This document shows, piece by piece, positions 46,677 to 56,287 of a DNA stretch of 64,000 nt. The first letter of the stretch is position 1. Every line of letters starts with the position of its first letter. Source of the DNA: Marinobacter lipolyticus SM19. GTDB lineage: Bacteria > Pseudomonadota > Gammaproteobacteria > Pseudomonadales > Oleiphilaceae. The position numbers and the translations under genes were made by a program. The stretch lies in the NCBI RefSeq assembly GCF_000397065.2, contig NZ_KE007327.1, forward strand, positions 26,279 to 90,278. Reading direction: 5' to 3'. Below the pieces are notes generated by a model, which was given only the letters and a program-made list of their open reading frames with translations, had not been told where the DNA came from and ran no database searches.

Positions 46677-47456
46677 ATGGAAGGACGAACAGCTATACGC
46701 CTACCGTTGATGCTGATATCGGCACTCATGCTTGCACTGCTTCTGCAGCCGGCATTGGCGAACGACTCCTCAGCCAGGGAGCCGCTGATGGTTACCGTAG
46801 GCGTGAACCATGCGCCGCCTTATCGGATTGTAGACGGCGATCAGAAAACTAGCCTTTATGTGGACATTTTCCGGGAAATAGCCAATCGGCTTGGTTGGCA
46901 GCTCAAGTTCGTCGAGGCGCCGTTCCGTCGTGTGCTGCTGATGGCGCAGCAGGGTCATGTCGACGTCATGCTGGGGCCATTGGAAACCGAAGAGCGCGCT
47001 GAGTATTTGGAGTTTGTGGCACCGGCCTTTCCGCCCGAAAGGAAGCTGTTTTTCTACATGCATGAGGGTCATCGCATTGACCGCTACAGCGACCTGGGTG
47101 AGAAGCGGATCGGTGTACTGTCAGGTGCCAGCTATTTCCCGAGGTTTGATGCCGACGATCAACTGATCAAGGAAAGTGCATCGCGTTACGAAAACCTGAT
47201 GCGCATGTTGGCAAAAGACCGAGTGGATGTAGTGATCGCTCCGGAACTGGTTGGGCTTTATACCATCAAGGAGCTTGGCCTGGCCGTGTCGGTTTCCCCA
47301 TTCTTCGTGCCAGGGAATCGCTCCTATATTGCAGTGTCCAGAAGCTCACCGGTGATGGCCTACGCCGATGACATCCGTGCGGCTCTCAAGCTGATTGTAC
47401 AGGAAGGCATACACGAGGATCTGGTGTTGAAGTATCTCGAACAGGCACATCCCTGA
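46677..47456 (+). CDS. Periplasmic amino-acid-type solute-binding protein (SBP_bac_3)
   Basis: A 259-residue protein with signal peptide ending PALAND. The mature part carries the family 3 pattern: VTVGVNHAPPYRIVDGDQK, LYVDIFREIANRLGWQLKFV, GHVDVMLGPLETEERAEYLE, then GVLSGASYFPR. No permease or ATPase is adjacent, so it may work as a sensor component or orphan binding protein, a common type in Marinobacter and Pseudomonas. Start ATG 46677 has a poor ribosome site, but no better start retains the signal peptide. 175 bases of non-coding DNA precede it. Confidence 0.85.
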   Translation: MEGRTAIRLPLMLISALMLALLLQPALANDSSAREPLMVTVGVNHAPPYRIVDGDQKTSLYVDIFREIANRLGWQLKFVEAPFRRVLLMAQQGHVDVMLGPLETEERAEYLEFVAPAFPPERKLFFYMHEGHRIDRYSDLGEKRIGVLSGASYFPRFDADDQLIKESASRYENLMRMLAKDRVDVVIAPELVGLYTIKELGLAVSVSPFFVPGNRSYIAVSRSSPVMAYADDIRAALKLIVQEGIHEDLVLKYLEQAHP

Positions 47457-47468
47457 CCCCCGATCACA

Positions 47469-47499
47469 CCGCCCTCGGGTTTTGCCGCTGGGCGGGTTT
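47469..47499 (+). terminator. Possible weak terminator after the solute-binding protein gene
   Basis: CCGCCC (47469-47474) pairs with GGGCGG (47490-47495) around a 15-base loop, then GTTTA. A six-base stem with a short T tract, 13 bases after the stop codon. Confidence 0.4.
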
Positions 47500-47597
47500 A
47501 TTGATGTATGACGAAAATACAATAGTCGTTCGCTTCCTATCTGGATAGACTGTATTTTTGATCATTAAATCGAACCTGCCCGGGAGACGGAAGAGCA

Positions 47598-48023
47598 ATG
47601 GCAATCTGGACCCAAACCCCCAATCTTGAACAAATGATGGAAGCCAGCAAGAATACGGCGGTCCACCACATGGGGATCGAGTATCTGGAAGTCGGTGATG
47701 ACTATGTCAAAGGTCGTATGCCGGTCGATGAGCGCACCGTTCAGCCTTTTGGCATCCTGCACGGCGGTGCATCCGTTGTGTTGGCGGAAACCCTGGGAAG
47801 CATGGCTGCGAACTGTTGCCTGAAAGACCCGAACACCGTCGCGGTAGGTTTGGACATCAACGCCAACCACATTCGGCCGGTGACCAACGGCTGGGTGTAT
47901 GGCACTGCCACCGCTCTGCATATCGGCAGCGCGACCCAGGTGTGGGAAATCCGCCTGGAGAATGAGCAGGGCAAGACCACCTGTATTTCCCGACTGACCA
48001 TGGCCGTGACCAAGCGTCCCTGA
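47598..48023 (+). CDS. PaaI/MenI-like hotdog thioesterase
   Basis: A 141-residue hotdog thioesterase. The catalytic region is PFGILHGGASVVLAETLGSM (HGG and the Glu/Asp in AETLG), as in 1,4-dihydroxy-2-naphthoyl-CoA thioesterase and EntH/PaaI proteins. GGAAGAG lies upstream of the ATG. Genes of menaquinone or phenylacetate metabolism are not near, so the substrate is open. It follows a 141-base gap after the solute-binding protein. Confidence 0.88.
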   Translation: MAIWTQTPNLEQMMEASKNTAVHHMGIEYLEVGDDYVKGRMPVDERTVQPFGILHGGASVVLAETLGSMAANCCLKDPNTVAVGLDINANHIRPVTNGWVYGTATALHIGSATQVWEIRLENEQGKTTCISRLTMAVTKRP

Positions 48024-48065
48024 TGGCCACCAACCGGTGAGTCTGCTGTGTGCTTACATTTGGAA

Positions 48066-48098
48066 GCAGGCATATGGTATCAATATGCAATAGCCTGC
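48066..48098. promoter_or_regulatory. Inverted repeat before the Frag1/DRAM-like gene
   Basis: GCAGGC (48066-48071) and GCCTGC (48093-48098) form outer arms; inside, GCATAT (48070-48075) and ATATGC (48083-48088) also match. It ends 16 bases before the ATG at 48115 and could be an operator; there is no T tract. Confidence 0.35.
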
Positions 48099-48114
48099 CA
48101 TTTGGAGCGCACGC

Positions 48115-48792
48115 ATGGCTGACCACAGGAATGTGCCGTTATGGTGGCTGGCGCTTGCCGCTGGCCTTATTCCATTTCTGACCATCCACACCACCTTTGT
48201 GGTCTCGGTGCTGGAGGGCCACGTTTCTGCCTGTATCCCATACTGGGACAGCTGCACCAGCATTAGTCGTACCGGGCGTCATGGTATGGCCTATTTCATC
48301 TTCAAGGGGGCGATGCTGCCGGCGGGTGTGGTGGGTATTCTGTTCTGGTGGCTGAATGGTCGCTGGTTGCGCCAGTTGGGTATCCACACCGCAGGAGCAG
48401 CCTGGATTCCCTGGCTTGGGTTGGTCGCCTGCCTTTCGTTGATAGCGTATACCCTGGCGCTCGGTCACGCCGGTGATGGTTTTAACCTGGTTCGGCGCAC
48501 CGGAGTGGTGCTGTATTTCTCGCTCACCTTCATCGCCCAACTGCTGATCAGCGGTGCTCTGCGAGATCACCCGTCCTGGAGCGGAACCGGTTCACGGCTT
48601 CTGAGGCTATGCCAGGTCACTCTTGCCGTGGGCATCCTGTCGGTCATTCTTGATGTCGTGGTGCCTGAATTTTACGACCAGAGGGACGATGCCTTTGAGT
48701 GGACTCTGGCCCTGCTGATCAATCTTCACGCCCTATGGCTGGCCATGCTGTGGCGGCGAAGCCGTTTCCGGGCACGACTTTGGGCGGACTGA
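48115..48792 (+). CDS. Integral membrane protein, Frag1/DRAM/Sfk1-like
   Basis: A 225-residue protein with about six membrane helices. The conserved segment PYWDSCTSISRTGRHGMAYF with SISRTGR and aromatic neighbours is typical for the Frag1/DRAM/Sfk1 superfamily, of which bacterial members have no known function. GGAG lies upstream of the ATG. It ends 13 bases before the convergent TauE/SafE gene. Confidence 0.75.
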   Translation: MADHRNVPLWWLALAAGLIPFLTIHTTFVVSVLEGHVSACIPYWDSCTSISRTGRHGMAYFIFKGAMLPAGVVGILFWWLNGRWLRQLGIHTAGAAWIPWLGLVACLSLIAYTLALGHAGDGFNLVRRTGVVLYFSLTFIAQLLISGALRDHPSWSGTGSRLLRLCQVTLAVGILSVILDVVVPEFYDQRDDAFEWTLALLINLHALWLAMLWRRSRFRARLWAD

Positions 48793-48805
48793 GGCCGGGG
48801 GAACT

Positions 48806-49543
48806 TTACAGCTGGAGCGTCAGTAACCCACGAGCCAGAGCCGCCGCACCCGCTACGGCGGCGATGCCCAGAATGACAGGTCGAAGTCCCTCCACCGGCA
48901 GGCGATGGACCAGTTTCCCCGAGAGCCAGAAGCCGCCCAGAACACCGGGAAAAGTGAGGGCGAACAGATTGAGTTCCCGGGTGCCGAGATACCCGGAAGC
49001 AAACAGTGCTGCTACGCTGAAAAAGCTGGCGACCAGAAAGAATGCGGACATGTTCGCGCGAACCAGCGGCCCCTTCTCATTTTGGTATATCAGCGCGATG
49101 GGTGGTCCTCCTACAGCGGTAATCGTGCCCATGTATGTGGAAGCCACGCCAGCAAGTACACTGTTGCGGGCGTTCAGTCTCGGGCGTAAGCCGCCAATGC
49201 TCAGCAGTACCCCTGTGAGTATCAGCACCCCGAATATCAGCTCAAAGCCTTTGGGGGACAGAATCAACAGTGTCAGCCCGGCGAACACGGTGCCCAATGC
49301 ACCGCCTCCGATGGCAAAGCGTACTTCGCGGATCTGCAACGATTCATGGTAACGGAACAGCATGAATACGGTCAGAAGCACGGCGTTGAGTACGAGTGGG
49401 GCGGGCACAAATAGTGGGCTGATGAGAAATAACAGTGGTGCCGAAAAGGTGCCTATGCCGTAACCGGCAACTCCCTGGAGGCAGGCGCCTGCAAGTAACG
49501 TCAGGTTGGCGAGCAGAATATGAACCAGGGATACTTCGTCCAA
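48806..49543 (-). CDS. TauE/SafE-family permease (sulfite/sulfonate exporter-like)
   Basis: A 245-residue permease with about eight membrane helices in two related halves: GVAGYGIGTFSAPLLFLISP in the first and STYMGTITAVGGPPIALIYQ in the second, the family hallmark. TauE/SafE proteins export sulfite, sulfoacetate or related organic anions; substrate here unknown. The frame opens with a TTG start at 49543 (MDEVSLVHIL); no ATG occurs near. No sulfur genes are in the neighbourhood. Confidence 0.87.
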   Translation of the reverse strand: MDEVSLVHILLANLTLLAGACLQGVAGYGIGTFSAPLLFLISPLFVPAPLVLNAVLLTVFMLFRYHESLQIREVRFAIGGGALGTVFAGLTLLILSPKGFELIFGVLILTGVLLSIGGLRPRLNARNSVLAGVASTYMGTITAVGGPPIALIYQNEKGPLVRANMSAFFLVASFFSVAALFASGYLGTRELNLFALTFPGVLGGFWLSGKLVHRLPVEGLRPVILGIAAVAGAAALARGLLTLQL

Positions 49544-49651
49544 AACAAGTCACCGATTGAAGGTAAGGGATCTTGATCGCGCAGCCGGAGAACAGTTGGA
49601 GCTGATAAACTGTGCCCCTTCGTAACAGTATAGTGGAATGAGAGTATCCGG

Positions 49652-50116
49652 ATGACTGATCGAGCCTCTGATAAACAGCAACGCTGCCCCTGCGGTTCCG
49701 GCGAAGCCTACCATGCCTGTTGTCAGCCAATGCATCAAGGCCGCCCGGCTCCTACGCCGGAAGCGTTGATGCGCTCGCGGTATTGCGCGTTTGTGTACCG
49801 GCTTGCCGACTATCTGCTGGAAACCTGGCACGAAAGCACCCGCCCCCAATCCCTGGATCTTGAGCACTCGCCGGACTGGTCGTCCCTTAGCATTCTTGAC
49901 ACGTCCGCCCGGGGTGATAGCGGCACGGTACATTTCCGCGCGGTCTACCGTCTCGGCAATGGTTGGGGGTATCTGGAAGAGGCATCGATTTTCAGGATGG
50001 CAGAGGGGCGTTGGTACTACGTGTCCGGAGAGACCACGGAAGGCCAGCTGAAATCTGGTCGCAACGAGCCGTGCCCCTGTGGTAGCGGTAAAAAATACAA
50101 AGCCTGTTGTCTTTGA
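49652..50116 (+). CDS. ychJ: YchJ family protein with two SEC-C zinc motifs
   Basis: A 154-residue protein with a SEC-C motif at each end: CPCGSGEAYHACCQP (about 12-26) and CPCGSGKKYKACCL at the C-terminus. Each CxCx8CC knuckle should bind one zinc. In between is the YchJ domain (EALMRSRYCAFVYRLADYLL, HFRAVYRLGNG). The function of YchJ is not established; SEC-C motifs bind SecB and ribosomes in other proteins. The stop lies six bases before the ATG of the next gene. Confidence 0.92.
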   Translation: MTDRASDKQQRCPCGSGEAYHACCQPMHQGRPAPTPEALMRSRYCAFVYRLADYLLETWHESTRPQSLDLEHSPDWSSLSILDTSARGDSGTVHFRAVYRLGNGWGYLEEASIFRMAEGRWYYVSGETTEGQLKSGRNEPCPCGSGKKYKACCL

Positions 50117-50121
50117 CGTCC

Positions 50122-50331
50122 ATGAAACAACCCATTGTCGGTTACCACAAAGATGAGGAAGACCACTGGGTTGCCCAGCTGGCCTGCGGTCACAACCAAC
50201 ACGTGCGCCATGATCCTCCTTGGGTGAACCGGCCATGGGTTGAGTCTGAAGAAGGGCGCGCCTCAATGATCGGGTTTGAGCTGGAGTGCAAAAAGTGCGA
50301 TGAGGGTGCTCCGATGGACCAGCGCCCCTGA
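50122..50331 (+). CDS. DUF3565 family small protein
   Basis: About 69 residues from ATG 50122 (MKQPIVGYHKDEEDHWVAQL); a TTG five codons earlier would overlap ychJ. The sequence ACGHNQHVRHDPPWVNRPWV and a C-terminal LECKKCDEG pair match DUF3565, a family of putative zinc-binding proteins: Cys and His in the first half and CxxC in the second. Function unknown. It is tightly linked to ychJ. Confidence 0.8.
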   Translation: MKQPIVGYHKDEEDHWVAQLACGHNQHVRHDPPWVNRPWVESEEGRASMIGFELECKKCDEGAPMDQRP

Positions 50332-50346
50332 TGACAGGCTGTCTGA

Positions 50347-51687
50347 TCACAGCATAAGGCGATGGTGGCTGAGAATCTGATCCCTCAGGCCTGCCTTGTC
50401 TTGTTCAACGCTCTCAATCAGCGTGTTGATTGCGTCTTCGGTTTCGTCGTGTTGCGTGAGTGTCCCTTTGTCTTCCCTGAATCGATACAACAGTTCCAGG
50501 TGCACATGTAAATCCTGAAAATTGCCCAGCCAGCTTTGTCGTTTTTTCACCTTCTTCATGACCTTGTTCCGGTCAGGCTTCTGCAGCTCCATCAGGTAGC
50601 GAATGCGCTTCAGCAACTTGCGAAGGCCATGGATGTCTTCGTCCGGGGATCGTTCAGTCATTTCTGCTGCCCATTGGTTGTAGCGCGATATCCGGGACTC
50701 CAGCGTGTGTCGGATGTCTTTCGGCTTCAGGTTAAGGGTGTGTTTCCTGAAAGAGGACGAAGTGATCAGGCGCAACCATCGGTCCATGTCACGTTGATAG
50801 TTGCCGCTTTGCAGGTGCTCCCTGAGCTGTTGTTGAGAGTGGGCAAGAGATTGGAAGAACGGGAGAGCACCGGCTGCACGCAAGTTCTCTTCACGGGCAG
50901 CGATGAATACATGAAGATCTCGCAGGGCACTCGTTGCTCTGGCGTGCCGCCCGAGAGTTTTAATAGCCTTGTGCAGATGCCTCACCTCGATCAGCCCGGC
51001 CACCGTTTCGGCAATGGCCCGGGAGCGTCTGAGCGCGATCCGGTACTGGTGAAGGAATTCTTCGTCAAAGCCGTAAGTGACACCGTTTTCAAGATCCCGC
51101 ATAAGGCGGTATTGGTGCAGGAGCGCGTCAGGGATGTGGCCCGCGAGGGGCTCGGCACTGTCCGGACTGTTCATATCGCGTTTACGGATAAATAGCTGAA
51201 AACTGATGTCCCTGGGGGTTAGCAGTGTTCGCAACTGGCCGCTGTGTTTTTTCAGTTTGTTCCACGGCCGTGCCGGCAACCGAATGTGCATCAGACTGCC
51301 GGTTGGAAAGCTGTCCGGAGGGTAGTCAAGGAGGTGCGATGCCAGATCCAGCAGGGCAGGATTGTGGCCAACAATGGTAACGGTGCTTTCATCGTCCACA
51401 GTGGACAACGTCTTGAGGAGAACCCGGTAATCAAATGTGTAAAGTCCAGGCTCAGTGAAGATCCTGTCTTGCTGGCACCTGTCTGCTGTGATGCCTGCAA
51501 GGGTCTGAGTGGCACGCTCGGCATTGCTGGAGAGGATGAGGCCGTCCAGCGCGCCCAGTTGACGTGCTGCGCGGGCAAGTGCCGGTAACTGCTGCTGGCC
51601 GCGGGCATTGAGTGGACGTGCCTGGTCACGGAGTGACTCGTCGGCCCAGCTTGATTTCCCATGTCGTATAAGGAACAGGTCAGTCAT
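50347..51687 (-). CDS. Fusion of a SixA-like histidine phosphatase and a CHAD domain
   Basis: A 446-residue two-domain protein. Residues 1-165 are a SixA-type phosphatase: [20 protein letters not shown] with RHG and catalytic His9, [14 protein letters not shown], and the second His in [14 protein letters not shown]. Residues about 180-440 are a CHAD domain, with conserved basic helix [20 protein letters not shown] and [16 protein letters not shown], which bind polyphosphate in other proteins. CHAD is normally alone, in ygiF-type CYTH fusions, or near polyphosphate genes. Joined to a phosphohistidine phosphatase, it may bind polyphosphate or phosphate-rich ligands. No ppk or ppx gene is in the window. 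It is divergent from the chemoreceptor gene. Confidence 0.88.
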   Translation of the reverse strand: MTDLFLIRHGKSSWADESLRDQARPLNARGQQQLPALARAARQLGALDGLILSSNAERATQTLAGITADRCQQDRIFTEPGLYTFDYRVLLKTLSTVDDESTVTIVGHNPALLDLASHLLDYPPDSFPTGSLMHIRLPARPWNKLKKHSGQLRTLLTPRDISFQLFIRKRDMNSPDSAEPLAGHIPDALLHQYRLMRDLENGVTYGFDEEFLHQYRIALRRSRAIAETVAGLIEVRHLHKAIKTLGRHARATSALRDLHVFIAAREENLRAAGALPFFQSLAHSQQQLREHLQSGNYQRDMDRWLRLITSSSFRKHTLNLKPKDIRHTLESRISRYNQWAAEMTERSPDEDIHGLRKLLKRIRYLMELQKPDRNKVMKKVKKRQSWLGNFQDLHVHLELLYRFREDKGTLTQHDETEDAINTLIESVEQDKAGLRDQILSHHRLML

Positions 51688-51911
51688 GGGTGCCCTCTGC
51701 TGATTGGTACTTTAGTCTACACTGGATTCAAGTCCGTAACCGGTTGGCCGATACACTTCCTATCGTAACCGACTGTTGTAAAACCGGTTCGCTGTGGAGC
51801 CCCGATCCCACGTCGATCTCTGGTAACACCGTCTTAACAAACTGGAACAGATGCGTTTGCGGGCCTGTGCATAATTGCACTTTAAGCACCGATAATTATG
51901 GATACTTGCCG

Positions 51912-53588
51912 ATGACCCTGATGACCCGACTTAAAATTCGTTCCCGATTGCTGCTGGCCGTATTGGTGCCCGTCCTGTTGACGGCTGCGACCATAGCCTG
52001 GGTTACCGCGAGTCAGATCAGTGCGAACGGAGAGGCAGAGCTTGAGCGCCTGGAAGAAAGCCTTCTGGATGCACGCAAAACTGGATTGAAGAACCTGGTG
52101 GACGCAGCCCGTGCCGTGGTCATGGAAGCAAAGAACGACCCCGGCCTGTCGGAGCGGGAAGCCAAGGAGGCTGCGGCAGCCCGTTTGCGGTCGATCCGTT
52201 TTGATAAAACCAATTATGTGTTTGCGTATACCCGGGATGTGTACAACCTGGCCTATGCCCCGGATCCTTCTAAGGAAGGTCCCACGGATAATCCGACACT
52301 CAGAAAGCTGGTTGGCAACCTGTTTGATGCCGCGGACAGTGGCGGCTTTTATGGGTACGACTGGATGAACCCGGCATCGGGTAATGAAGAACCCAAGGTA
52401 TCCTATTCAACGCTGATCCCTGGCTGGGACTGGATGGTGGGTGCGGGTGTGTACGTGACGGATATAGACGCCGTGGTCGACGCCGCTCGCAAAGATATCG
52501 AAAAGAACATTCAGGCGACTCTTGGCATTATCCTGATGGTGACCGTTGTTGTGGTTCTGGTGGCCCTGTTCATTGGTCTTTTTGTCGGTCGCACGGTGAC
52601 CAAACCGCTAAAAGTGGTCAGTGACATGATGCAGGAGATCGCCGACGGAGAAGGCGATCTGCGTCAGCGACTGCCTGACGAGGGCACGGATGAGCTGGCG
52701 GAGTTGGGCCGGCGCTTCAACAACTTTGTCATCAAGATCCAGAACACTATGCGTGAAGTGGGCAGCACCACGGATCAGGTGGCTTCGGCTGCTGAAGAGC
52801 TGAGCCGGGTGGCGAACGAAACCCGCGCCTCCGTCCAGGAGCAGGGATCGGAAACCGATCAGATTGCTTCGGCAATTAATGAAATGGCGGCGACGATCCA
52901 ACAGATTTCCGGCAACGCCAATGAGGTCGAGAGTGCCGCCTCGGATGCTGATCGCATGGCCCGTGATGGTGGTGAAACCATCACCAATGCGCAAGCTGCT
53001 GTTAACCGGCTGTCCGGCGAAATTGACGAGACTGCCCGCAGCATCCATGCCCTGGCTGAGAAGTCTGATGACATTCAACAGGTACTGGATGTTATTCATG
53101 CCGTCACTGAACAAACTAACCTGCTGGCACTCAACGCTGCTATTGAGGCGGCCCGGGCCGGCGAGCATGGTCGCGGTTTCTCAGTGGTGGCCGATGAAGT
53201 CCGGCAGTTGGCTAAGCGCAGTGCCGAGTCAGCGGATCAGATTCGAGAAATGATTGGCGGCTTCGTCAGTGAGTCGCGGGCAGCGGTTGAGCGTATGAAC
53301 GCGTCCCGTGATCACTCCACGGAAACCGTTGAGCGGATCAATCACGCTACCAGTGCGCTGGGCACCATCGAAAAGTCCGTTGGTCAGATTCACGATCAGG
53401 TAACCCAGATCGCAACGGCGGCCGAGCAGCAAAGCCAGGTGGCTGAAGAGATCAACCAGAATGTGGTACGCATTGTAGATGCGGCTCAGCGTAGCGATAC
53501 CGGCGTGACCCAGACCAATGAAGCAAGCCATGAGTTGGCGCGTCTGGGCGAGAGCCTGCGGACCCTGGTCGGCCAGTTCAAGGTATAA
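51912..53588 (+). CDS. Methyl-accepting chemotaxis protein with Cache_2 sensor
   Basis: About 558 residues from ATG 51912 ([20 protein letters not shown]); the upstream extension of the frame to 51690 looks non-coding. Membrane helix at about 10-30, then a periplasmic single Cache_2 domain ([40 protein letters not shown]), a second helix around 198-218, a HAMP domain and the signalling domain. The highly conserved tip is [20 protein letters not shown]. No C-terminal pentapeptide for CheR/CheB is seen. Ligand unknown; related Cache_2 receptors bind small organic acids. Confidence 0.93.
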   Translation: MTLMTRLKIRSRLLLAVLVPVLLTAATIAWVTASQISANGEAELERLEESLLDARKTGLKNLVDAARAVVMEAKNDPGLSEREAKEAAAARLRSIRFDKTNYVFAYTRDVYNLAYAPDPSKEGPTDNPTLRKLVGNLFDAADSGGFYGYDWMNPASGNEEPKVSYSTLIPGWDWMVGAGVYVTDIDAVVDAARKDIEKNIQATLGIILMVTVVVVLVALFIGLFVGRTVTKPLKVVSDMMQEIADGEGDLRQRLPDEGTDELAELGRRFNNFVIKIQNTMREVGSTTDQVASAAEELSRVANETRASVQEQGSETDQIASAINEMAATIQQISGNANEVESAASDADRMARDGGETITNAQAAVNRLSGEIDETARSIHALAEKSDDIQQVLDVIHAVTEQTNLLALNAAIEAARAGEHGRGFSVVADEVRQLAKRSAESADQIREMIGGFVSESRAAVERMNASRDHSTETVERINHATSALGTIEKSVGQIHDQVTQIATAAEQQSQVAEEINQNVVRIVDAAQRSDTGVTQTNEASHELARLGESLRTLVGQFKV

Positions 53589-53684
53589 ATTGACCGGGTA
53601 AAGGGAACCCTTTCTCTCCGTTGTTCGTTTATTGGTGACAGGGCGTCAGCTTTGTGACCAAAAATAACAACGACGGAAGAGACA

Positions 53685-56174
53685 ATGATACCTACAATAA
53701 AACTGGGCGGGGTTGCTCTGACGGTAATCCTGCTTTCCGGCTGCCTGAGCAGCAGTGGCGGCAGTGACAATGACTCAAACGCCTCAGCGCCTGCCGTTGG
53801 TGGCGAACAGCAACTCTTCAAGGCAACTCTCAAACGTACCGCATTCGGTATTCCTCATATCGAAGCCGATGACTTTGCCAGCATGGGATACGCCTACGGT
53901 TATGCCCAGGCGGAAGACAATCTCTGCCTGCTGGCGGAGGATACCCTGACCGTTCGAGGACTGCGTGCCCGTTTCCTCGGGGCCAATGGCACCTACCAGA
54001 TCCCCTCCAATGGTGCGACAACCACCAACCTCAACGCCGATTTTTTCTGGCGCGCTGCTGCAACGGATGAAGCTATCGAGCCCTTCAAAACCGGCAGTGA
54101 TCCAGAAGTCCTGGAGGCGTCCAGTGGTTACGTTGCCGGCTTTAACCGCTACCTGCGGGAACTGCGGGATGGTCAACACTCGGGACGGCATGAAGCCTGT
54201 CGCGATGAGCCCTGGCTGATGCCAATGGCAGAGGATGACATGTACCGGCGCTATTTCCGCCTTGCGGTGCTGGCATCCTCGTCGGTTTTTGTTGACGGTG
54301 TCGCGACGGCGCAACCGCCGGCCACGGACATTCCGGAATTATCTGCGGATCAGATCCTGGATGCCCTGGCTGATGCGGGCATTGAAGGCAGTGAAGATCT
54401 GCCTTTCCCGTTTGCGGATGAGCTGCCGATTGGCAGCAACATGTATGGCTTGTCAGCAGGTGCCAGCCGCACCGGCGAGTCCATGTTGTTCGGTAATCCT
54501 CATTTTCCCTGGGAAAAGACCGAACGCCTGTACCTTGCGCACCTTAAAGTCGGGGACCAGGCCGAGATTATGGGCGCGGCCCTATACGGCTTGCCAGCCG
54601 TGCTGATTGGCTTCAATGATCAGTTTGCCTGGAGCCACACTGTTTCCACCGCCTATCGCTTCAGTTTCTATGAATTGACCCTGAATCCCGCGGACCCTAC
54701 CCAGTATCTGTACGAGGGTGAGTTTGTGGATATGGAAGCCACTGACATCACCGTGCAGGCGATGAATGAAAACGGCGAAGTGAGTGACGTTACCCGTACG
54801 CTCTACCGCTCCCGTTACGGCCCCATGCTGACCTTTGAGGCAGCGGGGGTGCCGATACTGAACTGGTCCACCGCCAAGGCATACACCCTGCGTGATGCCA
54901 ACGCCGAGAATGACCGCCTGCTGAACCAGTTTTTCCGCTGGAACCAGGCCGACAGTTTTGAGGAATTCGTGGAGCTGCATGGCAGCGTGCTCGGTGTGCC
55001 CTGGGTCAATACGGTGGCAACCGGTCCCGGGAAGCCGGCTTATTACGGCGATCTGACCGTGGTGCCCAATGTGCCCGACGCCAAGGCACAGGCCTGTGCG
55101 ACGCTGTTGTCCCCGGTCTTCGATCTGTTGGCTCCGGGCCTGCCGCTGATGGACGGTGCCCGTGCTGATTGCCAGTGGGATACGGATGCGGATGCCCCGG
55201 CTGAAGGTGTATTTGGCCGCGCCAACCTTCCGTCTCTGCAGCGGGATGACTGGGTACACAACTGCAATGACAGTTACTGGGTGACCAATCCCGCGGAACC
55301 GCTGACCGGCTTCGCCGCCATCATCGGTGACGAGGAAACCCCGCGAACCCTGCGTACCCGCAAATGCATGCAGCAGGTCATCCAGCGTCTTGATGGCTCC
55401 GATGGCAAACCAGGCAGTACCGGATTCGATCTGGCCAATCTGCAGGATATCGTTCTGGACAGCTCGTTACAGTCTGAACAACTGGCGCGTGAAGCGGTGC
55501 TGAACGCCTATTGTCCGATCGGCACTTTGTTGAGCAGTGGCGGTCAGCCGGTGGACATTGCTGAAGCTTGTTCAGTTTTGCAGGCCTGGGATGGCACCCA
55601 TAACCTGGGCTCGGTAGGCGGCCATATCTGGCGTGAGTTCTGGCGCAATATCGATCCGTTGCCGGTGGAATCCCCGGACAAATGGCTGACTCCATTTGAT
55701 CCTGCCGACCCGGTGAATACGCCTGCGATGCTCAACGTGGCCAGCCCGTTGGTGCAGGCGGCGTTTGCCGATGGCGTCCAGGCCATCCAGGACTCACCGA
55801 TGGCCATGGACGCCGCCATGGGTGACCTCCAGGTTTCCGGAATTCACGATACCGTGATCCCGATATTTGGTGGTGAAGGATTCGAAGGGGCGTTTACCAT
55901 TGCCAGTTCACGTCCACACGATATCAGCGATGGCCTATACGACGTAAAGTATGGCAACAGCTATATCCAGACCGTGACGTGGGATGAACCGGGCCAGCCG
56001 GTTGCGGAAGGCTTTGTGACCTATTCCCAGTCCACTGATCCGGCATCGCCTTACTACAAGGATATGACGGAAGCCTATTCCGGCAAGCAATGGATCCGCT
56101 TTCCCTTCACTCAGGAAGAGATCGACAGTGATCCGGGACTCGTAGAGTATCGCCTGGTAGAGCTGGCACGTTAG
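53685..56174 (+). CDS. Penicillin acylase family lipoprotein (AHL acylase/PvdQ-like)
   Basis: An 829-residue Ntn-hydrolase precursor. It starts with a lipoprotein signal (LLSGCLSSSGG). The alpha part carries KRTAFGIPHIEADDFASMGY and GYAQAEDNLCLL. The self-cleavage site is the Gly-Ser in ELPIGSNMYGLSAGASRTG at about residue 250, giving the catalytic N-terminal Ser, followed by FGNPHFPWEKTERLY. The other key residues (NQFFRWNQADSFEEFVELHG; Asn and Arg in the later beta chain) fit. The class includes AHL-lactone acylases and beta-lactam acylases, so quorum signal degradation or some other amide hydrolysis is possible. Anchoring through a lipid is unusual, as most members are freely periplasmic. 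GGAAGAG lies upstream of the ATG. Confidence 0.88.
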   Translation: MIPTIKLGGVALTVILLSGCLSSSGGSDNDSNASAPAVGGEQQLFKATLKRTAFGIPHIEADDFASMGYAYGYAQAEDNLCLLAEDTLTVRGLRARFLGANGTYQIPSNGATTTNLNADFFWRAAATDEAIEPFKTGSDPEVLEASSGYVAGFNRYLRELRDGQHSGRHEACRDEPWLMPMAEDDMYRRYFRLAVLASSSVFVDGVATAQPPATDIPELSADQILDALADAGIEGSEDLPFPFADELPIGSNMYGLSAGASRTGESMLFGNPHFPWEKTERLYLAHLKVGDQAEIMGAALYGLPAVLIGFNDQFAWSHTVSTAYRFSFYELTLNPADPTQYLYEGEFVDMEATDITVQAMNENGEVSDVTRTLYRSRYGPMLTFEAAGVPILNWSTAKAYTLRDANAENDRLLNQFFRWNQADSFEEFVELHGSVLGVPWVNTVATGPGKPAYYGDLTVVPNVPDAKAQACATLLSPVFDLLAPGLPLMDGARADCQWDTDADAPAEGVFGRANLPSLQRDDWVHNCNDSYWVTNPAEPLTGFAAIIGDEETPRTLRTRKCMQQVIQRLDGSDGKPGSTGFDLANLQDIVLDSSLQSEQLAREAVLNAYCPIGTLLSSGGQPVDIAEACSVLQAWDGTHNLGSVGGHIWREFWRNIDPLPVESPDKWLTPFDPADPVNTPAMLNVASPLVQAAFADGVQAIQDSPMAMDAAMGDLQVSGIHDTVIPIFGGEGFEGAFTIASSRPHDISDGLYDVKYGNSYIQTVTWDEPGQPVAEGFVTYSQSTDPASPYYKDMTEAYSGKQWIRFPFTQEEIDSDPGLVEYRLVELAR

Positions 56175-56287
56175 TATAGAACTCAATGCAGTGGGCGCAG
56201 GGAGACGTGCCCGCTGATTGGCTAAGCGGTATTTGGCACGCTACTATTGTCGGGATTCTCAGACAATAACCGACAACAGGTAAGACG

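Noticed and set aside
51840..51900. A possible flagellar sigma factor (FliA) promoter, ACCGATAA, ahead of the chemoreceptor gene.
   Set aside because: The -10 part fits but the -35 region at the correct spacing does not, and the resulting leader would start on the Shine-Dalgarno.
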